DNA from: Oscillospiraceae bacterium
GTDB taxonomy: Bacteria; Bacillota; Clostridia; Oscillospirales; Oscillospiraceae
Direction: 5' to 3'
Assembly: GCA_017445875.1 (NCBI GenBank)
Contig: JAFSRZ010000039.1
Location: forward strand, 27,899-91,898
Length of the DNA stretch: 64,000 bases
In this document: positions 54,126-62,960 of the stretch, in pieces
Numbering within the stretch: position 1 is the first letter of the stretch
Layout of the letters: each line of letters begins with the position of its first letter
The notes under the pieces: generated by a model
The model's input: only the letters and a program-made list of their open reading frames with translations
Told to the model about the DNA's origin: nothing
Databases searched by the model: none
Program-made: the position numbers and the translations under genes

Positions 54126-54557
54126 TCACTTCAGCGATACATACGAAAGGCACCGTTGCAGAATGGGAACGTCTTTTACAGCTTTCCCGGAACTGGTGAT
54201 TTTCAATTGGTCAAGCGTGATTTCGTGTTCCGGCAGAATCCGGCGGAGTTTAATCCACGTCCGCGCAATCTCGCCTCTCCACGCCGCCGGGTCTTTACCG
54301 AACTGCGGACAGGGAGCCTCGTACTCATAAGAATGCACTTCCAGAATCGTGGCACGGTACGCGATTTCACCGTCAACCATAAAAAGGAGAGTGCGATATT
54401 CCCCGGCCTTGGTTTCGTTTACAGGACTGTTTGTGTCGAACCATGTATAATGCCTGTTTTTACAATCCTTCAAGTAAACCCGCATAACCGCCTGACCAGA
54501 GGAAGATTCCCAGTAGTCTTCTTTACGGAGTTGCGCCAAAAGATAATGGTTTTCCAT
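54126..54557 (-). CDS. hypothetical protein, 143 residues
   Basis: MENHYLLAQLRKEDYWES onward, no signal peptide or membrane segment. The centre is beta-rich (GEYRTLLFMVDGEIAYRATILEVHSYEYEAPCPQFG) and the end helical. I do not recognise a family, although tracts such as WIKLRRI recall small nucleic-acid-binding domains. It is four bases upstream of mtaB on the same strand and has its own promoter, so the two are probably co-transcribed. The start follows AGGAGG. Confidence 0.7.
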   Translation of the reverse strand: MENHYLLAQLRKEDYWESSSGQAVMRVYLKDCKNRHYTWFDTNSPVNETKAGEYRTLLFMVDGEIAYRATILEVHSYEYEAPCPQFGKDPAAWRGEIARTWIKLRRILPEHEITLDQLKITSSGKAVKDVPILQRCLSYVSLK

Positions 54558-54589
54558 ACGATATCCTCCTGATTTGTAATGACAAAAGC

Positions 54590-54618
54590 ATTGTAACATG
54601 GTGTTATGGAAATATCAA
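54590..54618 (-). promoter_or_regulatory. promoter of the 143-residue gene and mtaB
   Basis: TTGATA-17-TACAAT on the minus strand, 33 bases before the start. Confidence 0.7.
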
Positions 54619-54641
54619 TGCTTTTCGTGAACTGTTTTCTC

Positions 54642-54670
54642 TTGCGTTTCGGGTCACAGTCGGGTATAAT
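54642..54670 (+). promoter_or_regulatory. promoter of the cysteine desulfurase gene
   Basis: TTGCGT-17-TATAAT, 56 bases before the ATG. It is divergent from the promoter at 54590, with 24 bases between the -35 boxes. Confidence 0.7.
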
Positions 54671-54725
54671 CGACGCGCAAAGGGAACATGCGCTTCCTGA
54701 TTCCTGTCAAACGAGGAGACCATTC

Positions 54726-55865
54726 ATGATTTATCTGGACTACGCCGCGACGACGCCCGTACCGCGAGCCGTCGCGGATACGATGTACGACGTTCTGCGC
54801 GAACAGTACGCGAACCCCAGCGCACAGTACGAGGCGGGGCGGGACATGCGTACAAAAGTTGAACACTGGCGCGGGACGATTGCGGCGGCGCTGGACTGTC
54901 CGCCGGAGCGATTGTCGTTCACGTCGTGCGGCACCGAGGGCGACGTGTGGGCGATACGCGCCGCGCTCTGGAAGAACCGTCGCGCCGGACACCACATTGT
55001 CACAACCGCCGTCGAACACAACGCCGTATTGGAGACACTGAAACAGTTAAAAGAAGAGGGTTACAGCGTCGACACGGTTCCGCCGCGCCCGGACGGTTCC
55101 ATAGACGCCGATTCCGTGTTATCGAGAGTGCGACCCGACACCGCGCTTGTCACGGTCATGCTCGTGAATAACGAACTGGGCAACCGCTATCCAGTCGAGG
55201 AAATAGCGCGGCGTCTGCGGGAAGTCAATCCCGTGACACTGTTCCACACCGACGCCGTACAGGGCTTTTTAAAGGTGCCGTTTTCTGTGCGGAGTTCGGG
55301 CGCGGACTTTGTGACAGTCTCCGCGCATAAAGTCGGCGGGGCAAAGGGAATCGGCGCGTTGTATGTCGGCGAACGCGTGAAAGACCCGCGTCCGCTGTTG
55401 CCGGGCGGCGGACAGGAATCCGGACGCCGTTCCGGCACCGAGGCAACCGCGCAAATCGCCGGATTTGCCAAGGCCGTCGAACTCCGTACCGCGCACTTGT
55501 CCGAAATCTTGCGACATTTGTCTGATATCCGCGCTTACGCCGTCGAAACACTGTCACAAATCCCGGATTTGCGCGTCATCAGTCCGTTGCGGGACGCCGC
55601 GCCGCATATTCTTTGTGTGTCGCTTGTCGGGTGGCCGAGTCAGAATATTGTCACGGATTTGTCGGCGCAGGGGATTTGTATTTCGGCGGGTTCGGCCTGT
55701 CATCAGGGAAAGCTAAGCCACGTCGTGAAGGCGTTACAACTCCCGGAACGTGTGCGGAAAAGCGTTATCCGGCTGAGTTTCGGCGCGGAAACGTCCCGCG
55801 CCGATATCGACGCATGCGCCGACGCTCTGCGGCGTCATCACGATGAACGTCTGCCCATGCTCTAA
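54726..55865 (+). CDS. cysteine desulfurase, NifS/IscS-like
   Basis: PLP enzyme that takes sulfur from cysteine. The 379-residue protein starts MIYLDYAATTP, has TAVEHNAVLE near 97, the PLP lysine in SAHKVGGAKG near 199, and the active-site cysteine in SAGSACHQGK near 323. SGRRSGTE is a further family motif. No IscU or ThiI is adjacent, so the acceptor is open. MtaB is divergently transcribed nearby and needs sulfur, but a link is only suggestive. Confidence 0.92.
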   Translation: MIYLDYAATTPVPRAVADTMYDVLREQYANPSAQYEAGRDMRTKVEHWRGTIAAALDCPPERLSFTSCGTEGDVWAIRAALWKNRRAGHHIVTTAVEHNAVLETLKQLKEEGYSVDTVPPRPDGSIDADSVLSRVRPDTALVTVMLVNNELGNRYPVEEIARRLREVNPVTLFHTDAVQGFLKVPFSVRSSGADFVTVSAHKVGGAKGIGALYVGERVKDPRPLLPGGGQESGRRSGTEATAQIAGFAKAVELRTAHLSEILRHLSDIRAYAVETLSQIPDLRVISPLRDAAPHILCVSLVGWPSQNIVTDLSAQGICISAGSACHQGKLSHVVKALQLPERVRKSVIRLSFGAETSRADIDACADALRRHHDERLPML

Positions 55866-55872
55866 GGGTTCT

Positions 55873-55925
55873 CTTGCCCTCCCCTTCTGGGGGAGGGTGG
55901 CGCGTCAGCACCGGGTGGGGGCGGT
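55873..55925. repeat. dispersed GC-rich hairpin repeat, copy 3
   Basis: A single A-type unit (TGCCCTCCCC-TTCTG-GGGGAGGGTGGCGCGTCAGCACCGGGTGGGG) between the convergent desulfurase and GtrII-like genes, where its first stem could help terminate both. Confidence 0.85.
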
Positions 55926-55929
55926 TGTT

Positions 55930-57531
55930 CTAATCTTCCAGTTTCACGACGATGTAGCCGCCGACAATCTTTATGGAACCGTCGTCGGGATAACAGGGCA
56001 TGGCGCGGACTTCCTCCGTGTCGGCGAGTGTGCGGGCGGTGTCGTCCGACGCCGTGGGCTGATGGAACCCCATGTAATGCGACATGTAGCTTTTCCCGGC
56101 TTTCAGATAGTTGGAATTGTCGGTATAGCCGCCGTAGTGGTGGACACTGTGCCGGTAAATCGAATTGTAAAACGTGCTGTCGCTGATATCCTCCCCGATG
56201 AACGCAAGATAGAGGTCTTGCCGGTATCCGGGCGTTGTTCGGATACGGTTGACCATGGACGCGAAATAGTTTTCTGTCTGACGGTTGGTGTAGTAGAGAA
56301 CCATATAATTTTCGTTCGACTGCCAGACATAGTTAGCGGACGCGAGTACAAACAGCGCGGACAGTATCGCCGCCGCGCCTTTGACGACTGTGACGCCCGG
56401 ACGCGGTATCTGTTCGCAGACGAGTTCGAGCAGGACAAGCGGCAGAAAGTACGCCGTGACCGCGCCGTAGACCATGCGTCCGAAGATGTTGCTATGGTAG
56501 CACATCATCACGATTCCGAACGCCGCCGCCGGGAACAGTGCGAAAAAGAGCAGATTTAATAATTTTGCGTCTTTTCGGGACTGTCCGCGGACTTCCAGCC
56601 ACGCGAACAGTATCACGGACGACAGCAGGGCGCACAGGAACGCAAAGCGTATAACAGGCGTGGAGTTAATCGCGTAATGTTCCTGAAACGGCAGGTTGAA
56701 GAAGTCGCGGTAAGTCGCGGCGAACATCGCGGGGAGTTCGGACAAGGTAATCTTGCCCATTTCGTCAATCTGCTGGTAGTCGTTGAGAACCTCCCCGCCG
56801 CGGGACAGCGACACGCGCAGAATAACCATATAGAGCAACAGTCCCAGCGCGAGAACCGCCAGAAACCGCAGTCCGTTTAATAAAATCGGCAGAACGGGGG
56901 CTTGTCCGTCCAAGCCGCGCCGCAACAGGATTAACAAAAACAGTGCCGCCGCCACGGGCAAATAAGCCTGATAAATCCCCAGCGCGAACGCCATACAGAC
57001 CGCTCCCGCCACGATTCCCGGCACACCGTGCCAGTTTTTGGCGGCGTACACGCCGACGAGCGTCAGCAACAGCGCGAACGCGTAATAGCCCACCGTGAAC
57101 ATGAAAAGCATGGTCATGGCGAAACTCGGAAATGTCACAAATAACAGTCCCGTCAGAATCATCGACGGACGGGCGCGGAGTTCGAGTACCGATACCGTCA
57201 GACAGGCCGTCAGCGCGACAAACACAATGGACAGTAACCCGTTGAACACGGGAAGCGTATTTGTTCCCCAGACATTCCGCACGGTTTCGGCGAGCCATTC
57301 CAGAAACCAGCGTCCCGACGCCGTACCGGAACCGTAGCCGCCGGGCGTGTTGGAAATATTGTCCTGATTGTTCAGGATATTTGTCATAATGAATCCGTAG
57401 GCGGCAAGCCCCGCGCAAATTGTCACAAGAAACATCTCCCGGTATTTCCCGACAACGGCGTGTCCCCACGCTTTCCGGCGCGGTTCCCCGGCCTCGATAC
57501 TTTCCAGAATTGCCCGAACCCGTGTTGACAT
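55930..57531 (-). CDS. GtrII-like glucosyltransferase-domain membrane protein
   Basis: A 533-residue integral membrane protein with about eleven hydrophobic helices (for example MFLVTICAGLAAYGFIM near 33, LLSIVFVALTACLTVSVLEL near 99) and a C-terminal soluble tail of about 130 residues. SNTPGGYGSGTASGRWF after the first helix fits the glucosyltransferase-domain (GtrII) family that modifies surface polysaccharides with lipid-linked sugars. The start follows AAGGAAGGAG. The frame continues upstream into repeat copy 4 and is trimmed. Confidence 0.75.
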   Translation of the reverse strand: MSTRVRAILESIEAGEPRRKAWGHAVVGKYREMFLVTICAGLAAYGFIMTNILNNQDNISNTPGGYGSGTASGRWFLEWLAETVRNVWGTNTLPVFNGLLSIVFVALTACLTVSVLELRARPSMILTGLLFVTFPSFAMTMLFMFTVGYYAFALLLTLVGVYAAKNWHGVPGIVAGAVCMAFALGIYQAYLPVAAALFLLILLRRGLDGQAPVLPILLNGLRFLAVLALGLLLYMVILRVSLSRGGEVLNDYQQIDEMGKITLSELPAMFAATYRDFFNLPFQEHYAINSTPVIRFAFLCALLSSVILFAWLEVRGQSRKDAKLLNLLFFALFPAAAFGIVMMCYHSNIFGRMVYGAVTAYFLPLVLLELVCEQIPRPGVTVVKGAAAILSALFVLASANYVWQSNENYMVLYYTNRQTENYFASMVNRIRTTPGYRQDLYLAFIGEDISDSTFYNSIYRHSVHHYGGYTDNSNYLKAGKSYMSHYMGFHQPTASDDTARTLADTEEVRAMPCYPDDGSIKIVGGYIVVKLED

Positions 57532-57561
57532 GCGTTTTTCTCCTTCCTTTTGATACGCACT

Positions 57562-57664
57562 TGTCGCCCCCCTTCGGGGGGAGATGTCGCCGCAAGGCGA
57601 CAGAGGGGGGAACAATCGCCCCCACCCGGCGCGTTGCGCCACCCTCCCCCAGAGGGGGAGGGCA
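57562..57664. repeat. dispersed GC-rich hairpin repeat, copy 4
   Basis: A B-type unit (CCCCCCTTCGGGGGG, then GATGTCGCCGCAAGGCGACA) is followed directly by an inverted A-type unit (CGCCCCCACCCGGCGCG...CCCTCCCCCAGAGGGGGAGGG). It lies between the M23 hydrolase and GtrII-like genes on the same strand. Confidence 0.88.
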
Positions 57665-57730
57665 AGAAAACAACTTGTACAAAATCGGCGTACAATTCGG
57701 GGACTTCTCCCGGACTGTACGCCGAATCTG

Positions 57731-58984
57731 TTACTGCCCGTAATCGCCTAAATAAATCAGCGGATTGATTCTCGTGCCGTTCTCGGTAATCTCAAAGTGG
57801 AGGTGCGGCCCCGTGGAATGTCCCGTGGAACCGGTCAGGCCTACAATGTCGCCCTGTTCGACGACCTGTCCGGCCTCGACAAGACGCGTGCTCATATGGG
57901 CGTACAGTGTCGTGTTGCCGCTCCCGTGCGACACCACAACAAAGTTGCCGTACGAGCTGGAATACTGCGAGATAATGACAGTCCCGCCCTTGGCGGCGTG
58001 AACCGCCGTGCCGTAGCCGACACCGCCGATGTCAATGCCCTTGTGGTTCGTGGAACCGATTCCGCCCGGCGACACACGGGGGCCGAATCCTGACGTAATC
58101 CGGCGGCTGTTGACAGGCCAGATATAACCGCCGTCACCGTACGAAATTGTGAAATCATCAATTGCCGCGACACGTTCCCGCATTCTGCGGTACGCTTCGG
58201 CGGCGGCCTCCTCGGCGCGGATACGCGCTTCCTCCTCCTGCCGTTCGAGTTCGTCCGAAAGCCGCACGATTTCTTCTTGAATGCGTTCCGCCTCCCCGGC
58301 GAGAATGTCCCGGCTTGCTTCGGCTTCCGCACGGTTCGCTTGCAGGTCGATGATAAGTTGATTTGCCGCCTCCCGCTGGGCGTCAAGTTCGGCTTGTTTG
58401 TCCTGACAAAGCAGATTTGTCGTTTCAAGTTCCAGCCGTTCGGTTTCGAGTTCCTTTTGTTTCCCGGCGATTTCCGCTTGAAGCGCCCGGAGGTCGTCCA
58501 TCACGCGCTGGTCGGACTGCATGATTTCGTTGACAAAGTCCAGCCGCGACAGGAAGTCCACGAAACTTGTCGCGTGTAACAGAATCATCCAGCAGTTGAC
58601 GCGCCCCTGTTCCTCTATCGCCCGGACACGCTGACAAAACAGGTCGTATTGTTGCGCTTCCTTCATTTCCGCGTCGGCAAGTTCGACTTCCGTCACACAA
58701 ATGCGCTGTTGACAGTCCTTAATTTGCGCTTCGAGCGCGGCGACTTCTTCCTCAATCTGCGCGATTTGCGCGTCTAAGAGTGTTTTCTGGTCAAGCGCGG
58801 CGGAGATATTCAAGGTGTACGCGCTGATTTCCTGTTCGAGCGCGGCCTGTTCTTCCTGAATGCCGCTGGCCTGTGTGATGAGCGTGTCGATTTCGTCCTG
58901 AGTGACGGCGCGGGACGGCGGAAGCGTCGCCGCGAGTGTAAGCGCCGTCAGCAGAACCGCGAACACGCGTTTGAGATTGTTCAT
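57731..58984 (-). CDS. M23 metallopeptidase with coiled coil (EnvC-like)
   Basis: A 417-residue exported peptidoglycan hydrolase or hydrolase activator. Signal peptide 1-26 (FAVLLTALTLAATLPP), a long coiled coil at about 28-260 (Glu/Gln/Ala-rich heptads), then an M23 (LytM) domain with HKGIDIGG near 314, HAAKGGTV, LYAHMST and HLHFEI near 397, so the zinc ligands His, Asp and His are present. Coiled coil plus M23 next to ftsEX is the Gram-positive counterpart of EnvC/PcsB, which FtsX switches on during division. It lies 123 bases after ftsX. Confidence 0.9.
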   Translation of the reverse strand: MNNLKRVFAVLLTALTLAATLPPSRAVTQDEIDTLITQASGIQEEQAALEQEISAYTLNISAALDQKTLLDAQIAQIEEEVAALEAQIKDCQQRICVTEVELADAEMKEAQQYDLFCQRVRAIEEQGRVNCWMILLHATSFVDFLSRLDFVNEIMQSDQRVMDDLRALQAEIAGKQKELETERLELETTNLLCQDKQAELDAQREAANQLIIDLQANRAEAEASRDILAGEAERIQEEIVRLSDELERQEEEARIRAEEAAAEAYRRMRERVAAIDDFTISYGDGGYIWPVNSRRITSGFGPRVSPGGIGSTNHKGIDIGGVGYGTAVHAAKGGTVIISQYSSSYGNFVVVSHGSGNTTLYAHMSTRLVEAGQVVEQGDIVGLTGSTGHSTGPHLHFEITENGTRINPLIYLGDYGQ

Positions 58985-59043
58985 GCTTGGATTCCATCCT
59001 TTTCCAATATGATAACGGTCAGAGACCGGAGTATTTCAACCCA

Positions 59044-59088
59044 CATAATCATTAGAAATGGAAATCACGTTCCAAAACAATGATTATG
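59044..59088 (-). other. inverted repeat between ftsX and the M23 gene
   Basis: CATAATCATT and AATGATTATG form a perfect 10-bp stem separated by 25 bases. There is no T-tract. It could protect or process the transcript between the two genes. The stretch is A+T richer than its surroundings. Confidence 0.5.
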
Positions 59089-59107
59089 ACAAAGCGTCCA
59101 ACGATAG

Positions 59108-59995
59108 TCAAACGTCCAGAAACCGCCGGATAGCGGTCATACTCCCGCCGATACCGACAAGCATGCCCGTTCCGAGGAAACTGCCCAGCATGGGAAGCCA
59201 TATCCGGGCGAACGGGAGAATTGTAAACAGGCGTTGCACGTCGTTTTCGGCGACAGCGCCCGCGACAGCCGCGTACAAGCCCCATTGCAACAGGAACGCC
59301 AAGCCGCCCGCAATCATGCCCATGAGAAAGCCTTCGTACACGAAAGGCCAGCGAATAAAGGCATTTGTCGCGCCGACAATTTTCATAATGGCGATTTCCT
59401 CGCGGCGGTCGTAGGTCGTCAGGCGGATTGTGTTCGAGATGATGAACACCGACACCACAAACAGTACGCCGATTAACGCCGCGCTGATAATCGCCGCCAC
59501 ATTGCGTACCGTGATAATGCCGCTTGCCATTTCCTCGTAATAGTTGACTTTTGCGATACCCGCCGTATGTTCGACGCGGCGGACAGTCAAGTCAATCTGT
59601 TCCAGATTCTCAATGGTGAGGGCGTAGCGGTCGCGGAAAATGCCGGGGTCAAGGTCGCGGAACAGTTCTTCTTCCGGATTTTGTTTGGTGTAAGCGGCTA
59701 ACGCTTCCTCCCGTGTGATGTACCGCGCCCCCGTGACATTCGGAATGGAGAGCAGTTTTTTTTCAATGGCGCGTCCCTGCTGTTCGGTCAAGGTCTCGTC
59801 GACAAAGGCCACGATTTCATTGGAAGTCGCCAGCGTGGACAGATTCATAGCCGCGTTGACCGCCACAAGCGTGAATGTACCCATAATCAGCAGACAGCCC
59901 ACTGTCATACTGATGGCGGTGAAACTCATCAGGCGGTGACTGCTCATGTTTTTGAGGCCTTCGCGGAAGAAGTACACAAAGTTATGCTTAACCAT
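59108..59995 (-). CDS. ftsX: cell division protein FtsX
   Basis: Membrane partner of FtsE, which carries the signal to a wall hydrolase. The 295 residues have one N-terminal helix (about 27-50), a large outside loop (about 50-170), then three helices from about 175, the FtsX topology. The loop should contact the M23 protein encoded next. The start at 59995 follows GGGAGG and overlaps ftsE by eight bases. An extension to 60031 inside ftsE is rejected. Confidence 0.93.
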   Translation of the reverse strand: MVKHNFVYFFREGLKNMSSHRLMSFTAISMTVGCLLIMGTFTLVAVNAAMNLSTLATSNEIVAFVDETLTEQQGRAIEKKLLSIPNVTGARYITREEALAAYTKQNPEEELFRDLDPGIFRDRYALTIENLEQIDLTVRRVEHTAGIAKVNYYEEMASGIITVRNVAAIISAALIGVLFVVSVFIISNTIRLTTYDRREEIAIMKIVGATNAFIRWPFVYEGFLMGMIAGGLAFLLQWGLYAAVAGAVAENDVQRLFTILPFARIWLPMLGSFLGTGMLVGIGGSMTAIRRFLDV

Positions 59996-60680
59996 AGCGG
60001 CGGCCTCCCACGTAACGCCCCACGGCGTCATGTGTGATTAACCCGGCGTCAAGCGTCACGACACGTTTCCCGAACCGGTTGACAAGTTCGCGGGCGTGTG
60101 TCACCACGACAACCGTTGTCCCCATTTGGTTGACGCGTATCAGCAACCGCATAAGGTCCATGGAGCGGTCTGGGTCAAGATTTCCGGTGGGCTCGTCGGC
60201 GATAATCGTCGACGGGTGATTGACCAGCGCCCGCGCAATTGCCACGCGCTGTTGTTCGCCGCCGGAGAGTTCCCGCGGGTAACAGTCCATTTTGTCCTCT
60301 AATTCCAGCACGTGGAGAATGCGCGGAATCCGGTCTTTGATTTCGCGGGGGTTCGCGCCCACAGCCCGCATGACAAAGGACAAATTGTCATAGACAGTCT
60401 TTTTGTCAATCAGGCGGAAGTCCTGATAGACCACGCCGAGCGTACGGCGCATAAGCGGTATCTGGGGGTCGCGCACGTTCATAATCGAGAAGCCGTTGAC
60501 CATAACGCGCCCGAATGTCGGGAGGAGTTCGCCCGTCAGGAGTTTGATAATGGTGGACTTCCCGGAGCCGGACGGCCCCACCAGAAACACAAATTCCCCG
60601 TCCTCAATGGTCAGCGTAATGCCCTGTATGGCTTTCGTGCCGTTTTCGTATTCCAATTCCACATCTTTCAGACGAATCAA
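59988..60680 (-). CDS. ftsE: cell division ATP-binding protein FtsE
   Basis: ABC ATPase of the FtsEX complex. The 230-residue protein has Walker A GPSGSGKST near 36, the signature LSGGEQQRVAIARA near 137 and Walker B TIIADEPTGNLD near 158. The start is a TTG after GAGGTGA, which is unusual but has the best spacing. First gene of the ftsE-ftsX-M23 operon. Confidence 0.95.
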   Translation of the reverse strand: MIRLKDVELEYENGTKAIQGITLTIEDGEFVFLVGPSGSGKSTIIKLLTGELLPTFGRVMVNGFSIMNVRDPQIPLMRRTLGVVYQDFRLIDKKTVYDNLSFVMRAVGANPREIKDRIPRILHVLELEDKMDCYPRELSGGEQQRVAIARALVNHPSTIIADEPTGNLDPDRSMDLMRLLIRVNQMGTTVVVVTHARELVNRFGKRVVTLDAGLITHDAVGRYVGGRRYG

Positions 60681-60753
60681 GCAAATTTCACCTCGTCTCT
60701 TTGGGGAGCGGAGGAAAAAAGTACAGAAAAAAACGTTTCCTCACCGCCCGAAT

Positions 60754-60782
60754 ATTATAAACGCTTCTTTCCGGTTTTGCAA
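60754..60782 (-). promoter_or_regulatory. promoter of the ftsEX operon
   Basis: TTGCAA-17-TATAAT on the minus strand, with a leader of about 65 bases. Confidence 0.7.
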
Positions 60783-60877
60783 CACAATTTCATGTTTTTT
60801 TCAGAATTTACAGTTCGGTCATGAAATATCGGGCGGCAATCCGGGTTTTTTGTGCGGAATGCTGGAAAACATTACAT

Positions 60878-60906
60878 TTGCAAAATAGTTACAAATCGGT
60901 TACAAT
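60878..60906 (+). promoter_or_regulatory. promoter of the CAP-domain gene
   Basis: TTGCAA-17-TACAAT. The -35 element recurs as TTGCAA just downstream, and GTTACAA occurs twice between, so a regulator site is possible. Confidence 0.6.
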
Positions 60907-60957
60907 GCAACCATTCCTTGCAAGGATACCTAATGTTTTACCGGCTTGGAGGATGTT

Positions 60958-61635
60958 ATGAAGAAATTGAAATTTCTGACACTGCTGGCGGTTCTGACGC
61001 TCTTGACCGTCCCGGCGCAAGCCGCGAACCGTCCCGCCGTCCGGCTCGACACCGGACGGGAGATTGTCCGGCGCTGTCCGCGGGCGTGGGGACGCTGGAC
61101 ACTCCCGGACTTCTACTGTCCCGACTGCGCCGCGCAAGTCCCGGACACTGACGCCCCCGCGCAAACGCCGGATGTGTCCGCGCCCGATACTACGCCCGCG
61201 CCCGATATCCCCGCGCAAACGCCGGATGTGTCCGCGCCCGATACCAGTACCGCCGCCGGCATGTCGGCGTACGAAACGGAGGTTGTACGCCTTGTCAACG
61301 TCGAACGCGCCCGCTATGGACTGTCGGCGCTGGCGGCGGACGCGGAACTCTCCAACGTGGCGCGGTTGAAGTCCAAGGACATGCGCCAAAAGGGTTACTT
61401 CTCCCACGAAAGCCCCACCTACGGGACGCCCTTCCAGATGATGAAATCTTTCGGCATTACTTACCGCACGGCGGGCGAGAATATCGCCTACGGCTACAGT
61501 ACGCCGGAAGCGGTCGTGACGGCGTGGATGAACTCTGACGGACACCGTGCCAATATCCTGAACAGTTCCTATACGCGCCTCGGTGTCGGCTACGTCGCCG
61601 ACGGGCATTACTGGACACAGATGTTTATCGGATGA
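60958..61635 (+). CDS. secreted CAP-domain protein (YkwD-like)
   Basis: A 225-residue exported protein. Signal peptide 1-22 (LLAVLTLLTVPAQA), a Pro/Asp/Thr linker with a duplicated AQTPDVSAPDT block (about 60-95), then a CAP domain with YETEVVRLVNVERARYGL near 103, GYFSHESP, AGENIAYGY and HRANILNS near 195. This layout is common among spore-formers, and the biochemical role is unclear. The ATG at 60958 with GGAGG is preferred to the TTG at 60946. Confidence 0.9.
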   Translation: MKKLKFLTLLAVLTLLTVPAQAANRPAVRLDTGREIVRRCPRAWGRWTLPDFYCPDCAAQVPDTDAPAQTPDVSAPDTTPAPDIPAQTPDVSAPDTSTAAGMSAYETEVVRLVNVERARYGLSALAADAELSNVARLKSKDMRQKGYFSHESPTYGTPFQMMKSFGITYRTAGENIAYGYSTPEAVVTAWMNSDGHRANILNSSYTRLGVGYVADGHYWTQMFIG

Positions 61636-61645
61636 TAACAGTTCG

Positions 61646-61669
61646 CCCTCTCCCGCTGTCGGGAGAGGG
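61646..61669. terminator. hairpin after the CAP gene
   Basis: CCCTCTCCCG-CTGT-CGGGAGAGGG, ten bases after the stop. The stem is identical to that of the transporter terminator at 18346 but lacks a T-tract. I see no gene in the remaining bases up to 61825. Confidence 0.55.
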
Positions 61670-61825
61670 TGAAACGCCGTTCCGCGTCGCCGTGAACGGC
61701 GCGTGCCTGTTTTCTCGTATCAGGAAACAGGCCTCCACTATTGTGATACAATTCGGTTTTGCCGCCTGTCCCGTGCGGGGACGCTTGGACGGTATACCGC
61801 ATTTCAGGCATTCGCCACGTCAACC

Positions 61826-62209
61826 TCAATCCGTAAGATCGGAAATCGGAAAATTAAGCGGATTCCCTGTATGCAGTTTGGTCAAATCCGTGACCTTTTT
61901 CGCCAACTCTCTAATGGTATAAGGGCGGCAGAAAGCCTCAGCGTCTTTTTGCAACGTTTCTTTATCCAAGTGGCTGATTTTAAAAACGCTTACAATTTCC
62001 ACATAAATAAAGATAGCATCGTTTTCCGTTTCGTTGCCAAATTCAAAGGACGCCGTACTCCGAACAGACGGAGAATGCTCTAAATCCTTGGAAATTGCCA
62101 TACCCCCGGAGAGTGTCGCGTCTTGGGAAAAACTGAACTTCCCCGAAACCCGACTAAAATCGAGTGTTGACTTTATAATTTGAGTTCTTTCATGTTCAAA
62201 TTGATTCAT
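61826..62209 (-). CDS. SecB-like chaperone of a three-gene cassette
   Basis: A 127-residue protein with the SecB fold pattern: alternating strands with FEFGNETENDAIFIYVEIVSVFKI in the middle, then a helix-type end in which PYTIRELAKKVTDLTKLHTGNPLNFP parallels the SecB segment where the C-terminal helix leads to a proline-rich end. Gram-positive bacteria generally lack housekeeping SecB. SecB-like proteins in them are often the chaperone part of toxin-antitoxin-chaperone units. It follows the 245-residue gene by 13 bases. The start at 62209 has AAGGAGAGG. Confidence 0.62.
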   Translation of the reverse strand: MNQFEHERTQIIKSTLDFSRVSGKFSFSQDATLSGGMAISKDLEHSPSVRSTASFEFGNETENDAIFIYVEIVSVFKISHLDKETLQKDAEAFCRPYTIRELAKKVTDLTKLHTGNPLNFPISDLTD

Positions 62210-62222
62210 AGACCTCTCCTTG

Positions 62223-62960
62223 TCAACACGCTGAAATCGAACACGCTGGCACTTGGACACTTACAAAGGCAGAGCGATTCCGAAAAAGTCCTTCTGCCTG
62301 CGGATTCCGCTGAAATCCGGAAACATTCGTTTGCTTTCGGGAGAAAAAGAGAGTGAAAAATTGCCGCTCCCGGTAATAACTGTCCATTTGCTGTTTAGCG
62401 TCGCTTGGTAAAAAATCAGCATATTTCATCTCAACTATATCAGGAAGGTTTTGCTTCCGCATATAGTAAGAGAAAAGATAAGTTTCCTCAATAAATGGAA
62501 TCGCGTCTTCGTAAGGGGCGCTTTCCCGTTCGGCGATACGTTCGCGCAATTCGGCGATTTCCTCGTCAAACTCGCCGTCTTCCGCATCCATATCATATCC
62601 CGCTGTCGGAAAATAATGCTCCGGGACATCCCGCGCCGCGTTTTTAACTGCTTGCGGCTGTGCGCCTCTTTCGGAGAGCGTCAGCAGATAGACATCCTCC
62701 GCGTTGCTGAATATATCGTGAATTGGAATTTGATTTTGCAGGAGTTGAATAACCGCTTCTTCGGTTGTTTTGACCAATATCCACTTCACTGCGTCAGCGC
62801 CCGCGTAGAAGCAGGAGCAGATATACAGAAAATTATATTTATCCACGCAGGTGAAAAGAATAGGCCGGATATATTCTGCCAAAATCATATCCCAGTACAG
62901 AGATGGAAGTATAGCATCTCCCTCGCGGAAGATGTTTTCACGCTTCAGTTTCTTTTTCAT
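62223..62960 (-). CDS. hypothetical protein, 245 residues, middle gene of the SecB cassette
   Basis: MKKKLKRENIFREGD onward. Residues about 25-95 look like a compact alpha/beta domain (SLYWDMILAEYIRPILFTCVD, then KWILVKTTEEAVIQLLQNQIPIHDIF). An acidic linker (DMDAEDGEFDEEIAELRERIAERE) follows, then an aromatic, basic C-terminus. No catalytic motif was recognised. The arrangement recalls small DUF proteins found near mobile elements, but I cannot name it. It overlaps the upstream gene by 23 bases and starts after GAGGTGA. Confidence 0.65.
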   Translation of the reverse strand: MKKKLKRENIFREGDAILPSLYWDMILAEYIRPILFTCVDKYNFLYICSCFYAGADAVKWILVKTTEEAVIQLLQNQIPIHDIFSNAEDVYLLTLSERGAQPQAVKNAARDVPEHYFPTAGYDMDAEDGEFDEEIAELRERIAERESAPYEDAIPFIEETYLFSYYMRKQNLPDIVEMKYADFLPSDAKQQMDSYYRERQFFTLFFSRKQTNVSGFQRNPQAEGLFRNRSAFVSVQVPACSISAC

